DNA of 64,000 bases from SZUA-38 sp965212525 (lineage in GTDB: Bacteria; Pseudomonadota; Gammaproteobacteria; Xanthomonadales; SZUA-38): contig CBDBVC010000032.1 of assembly GCA_965212525.1 (NCBI GenBank), forward strand, positions 62,001 through 126,000, read 5' to 3'. A model generated the notes under the pieces. That model saw only the letters and a program-made list of their open reading frames with translations. It made no database searches and was not told the DNA's origin. This document shows, in pieces, positions 63,311 through 64,000 of the stretch; the stretch's first letter is position 1, and every line of letters begins with the position of its first letter. The translations under genes and the position numbers were made by a program.

Positions 63311-64000
63311 CGGTTATCTTCGGGATCTTCCTGCTGACGCTGCTGCTGATCACGGCTGTCGCCATCGTTCATACGCAGAATCTGTTTGTGGCCGTGATGC
63401 TGATGGGCATTGCCAGTCTGCTGATCGCAGCCAATTTCTTCCTGCTCGATGCCGCCGATGTCGCATTGACCGAAGCAGCCGTTGGCGCCGGCATATCCAC
63501 CGTACTGTTCCTTGGCGCACTGGCGCTGACTTCTGCTCGTGAACGAGCCCCTACTTCGCGCAAGCTCATATCCTTTGTGGTTGTAAGCACGGCCGCGCTT
63601 GTGGTGATTTATGCCACCTTCGACAAGCCACAGTTCGGTTCACCGGATGCGCCCACGCAGACCTATGTCGCGCCCTGGTATCTGGAGAAGACACAGGAAT
63701 ACATCGACATACCCAATGTGGTCACGGCCGTACTGGGCAGTTTTCGGGCATACGACACACTGGGCGAGGTGTTCGTGGTGCTGACGGCGGGTATTGGCGT
63801 GCTGTTTCTGCTGTCCGCCGGGCCGGGCAGCCGCAAGCGTGTCGCCCCACCCGGTTCCAATATTGGCCTCAGCCAGCATCTGATCCCCAGAGTGGTCGGC
63901 CGCTTGCTGATTCCATTCATTCTGCTGTTTGGTCTGTATGTCCAGTTCCATGGTGAATACGGCCCAGGCGGCGGTTTCCAGGCCGGTGCCATCATTGCCG
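63307..64000 (+). CDS. Mrp antiporter DUF4040 (MnhA C-terminus-like) fused to MnhB-like part, 3' truncated
   Basis: At least 231 residues, cut by the right edge. The first third (LTEAAVGAGISTVLFLGALALT) matches the DUF4040/MbhD-like segment that ends MnhA in the seven-gene form; VVTAVLGSFRAYDTLGEVFVVLTAGIGVLF is the MbhE-like segment; then RVVGRLLIPFILLFGLYVQFHGEYGPGGGFQAGAI starts the MnhB part. Such a fusion occurs in group-3-type Mrp operons, in which mnhE, F and G come first. The order here (HTH-E-F-G-B) agrees. The missing C, D and A parts should lie to the right. Confidence 0.9.
   Translation, partial: MTVIFGIFLLTLLLITAVAIVHTQNLFVAVMLMGIASLLIAANFFLLDAADVALTEAAVGAGISTVLFLGALALTSARERAPTSRKLISFVVVSTAALVVIYATFDKPQFGSPDAPTQTYVAPWYLEKTQEYIDIPNVVTAVLGSFRAYDTLGEVFVVLTAGIGVLFLLSAGPGSRKRVAPPGSNIGLSQHLIPRVVGRLLIPFILLFGLYVQFHGEYGPGGGFQAGAIIA

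Overview
The window is a 64 kb piece of a chromosome of a Gammaproteobacterium, probably marine or salt-adapted. The evidence is gene content and order: nudJ-mnmA-hflD, clpS-clpA, trxB-aat-infA, mfd-csiV, and the yceD-rpmF-fabHDG-acpP-fabF-pabBC-mltG-tmk-holB-pilZ chain. A Na+-linked Mrp antiporter operon, an NhaC-type antiporter and a giant Asp-rich surface protein fit a saline habitat. I cannot name the genus. No rRNA, insertion sequence, prophage or CRISPR array is visible.

Layout. 1-6100 (-): the N-terminal 2033 residues of a giant secreted protein (signal peptide, SBBP propeller repeats, Calx-beta modules, then 112-residue beta modules) that runs off the left edge. 6492-7412: a tRNA-Ser(UGA) followed by a tandem array of exact 165 bp units, each starting with a copy of the tRNA's last 19 bases and carrying its own terminator. 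7653-19146: yccA, serS, rarA, lolA, ftsK, trxB, aat, infA, clpA, clpS. 19370-24380: nudJ-mnmA-hflD, then acnA. 24447-27133 (-): a small Ycf46-like N-terminal-domain protein translationally coupled to a GAF/GGDEF/EAL protein. 27435-29468: a FadJ/FadB-type beta-oxidation enzyme.

29474-40176 (-): a long fatty-acid, ribosome, folate and DNA-replication chain. plsX is absent from its usual place between rpmF and fabH. mltG, tmk and holB each carry a single +1 frameshift, a cluster that looks more like sequence error than real decay because two of the genes are normally essential. 40239-46802: maf (yceF), a GT39 membrane glycosyltransferase, and a moxR-DUF58-tgpA cassette. 46819-52804: an acyl-CoA dehydrogenase, then an ArsR-methyltransferase fusion overlapping metH. 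52833-61565: a Sel1-repeat protein, a nitrilase-family amidase, NhaC, mfd, csiV and a DUF547 protein. 61766-64000: a winged-helix regulator and the start of a group-3-type Mrp antiporter operon (E, F, G, B...), cut by the right edge.

The most unusual features are the tRNA-Ser tail-repeat array, which resembles the E. coli tyrT locus in architecture, the cluster of frameshifts, the likely ATT start of the ArsR-methyltransferase gene, and the two-level periodicity of the giant surface protein. Most genes are ordinary housekeeping loci.
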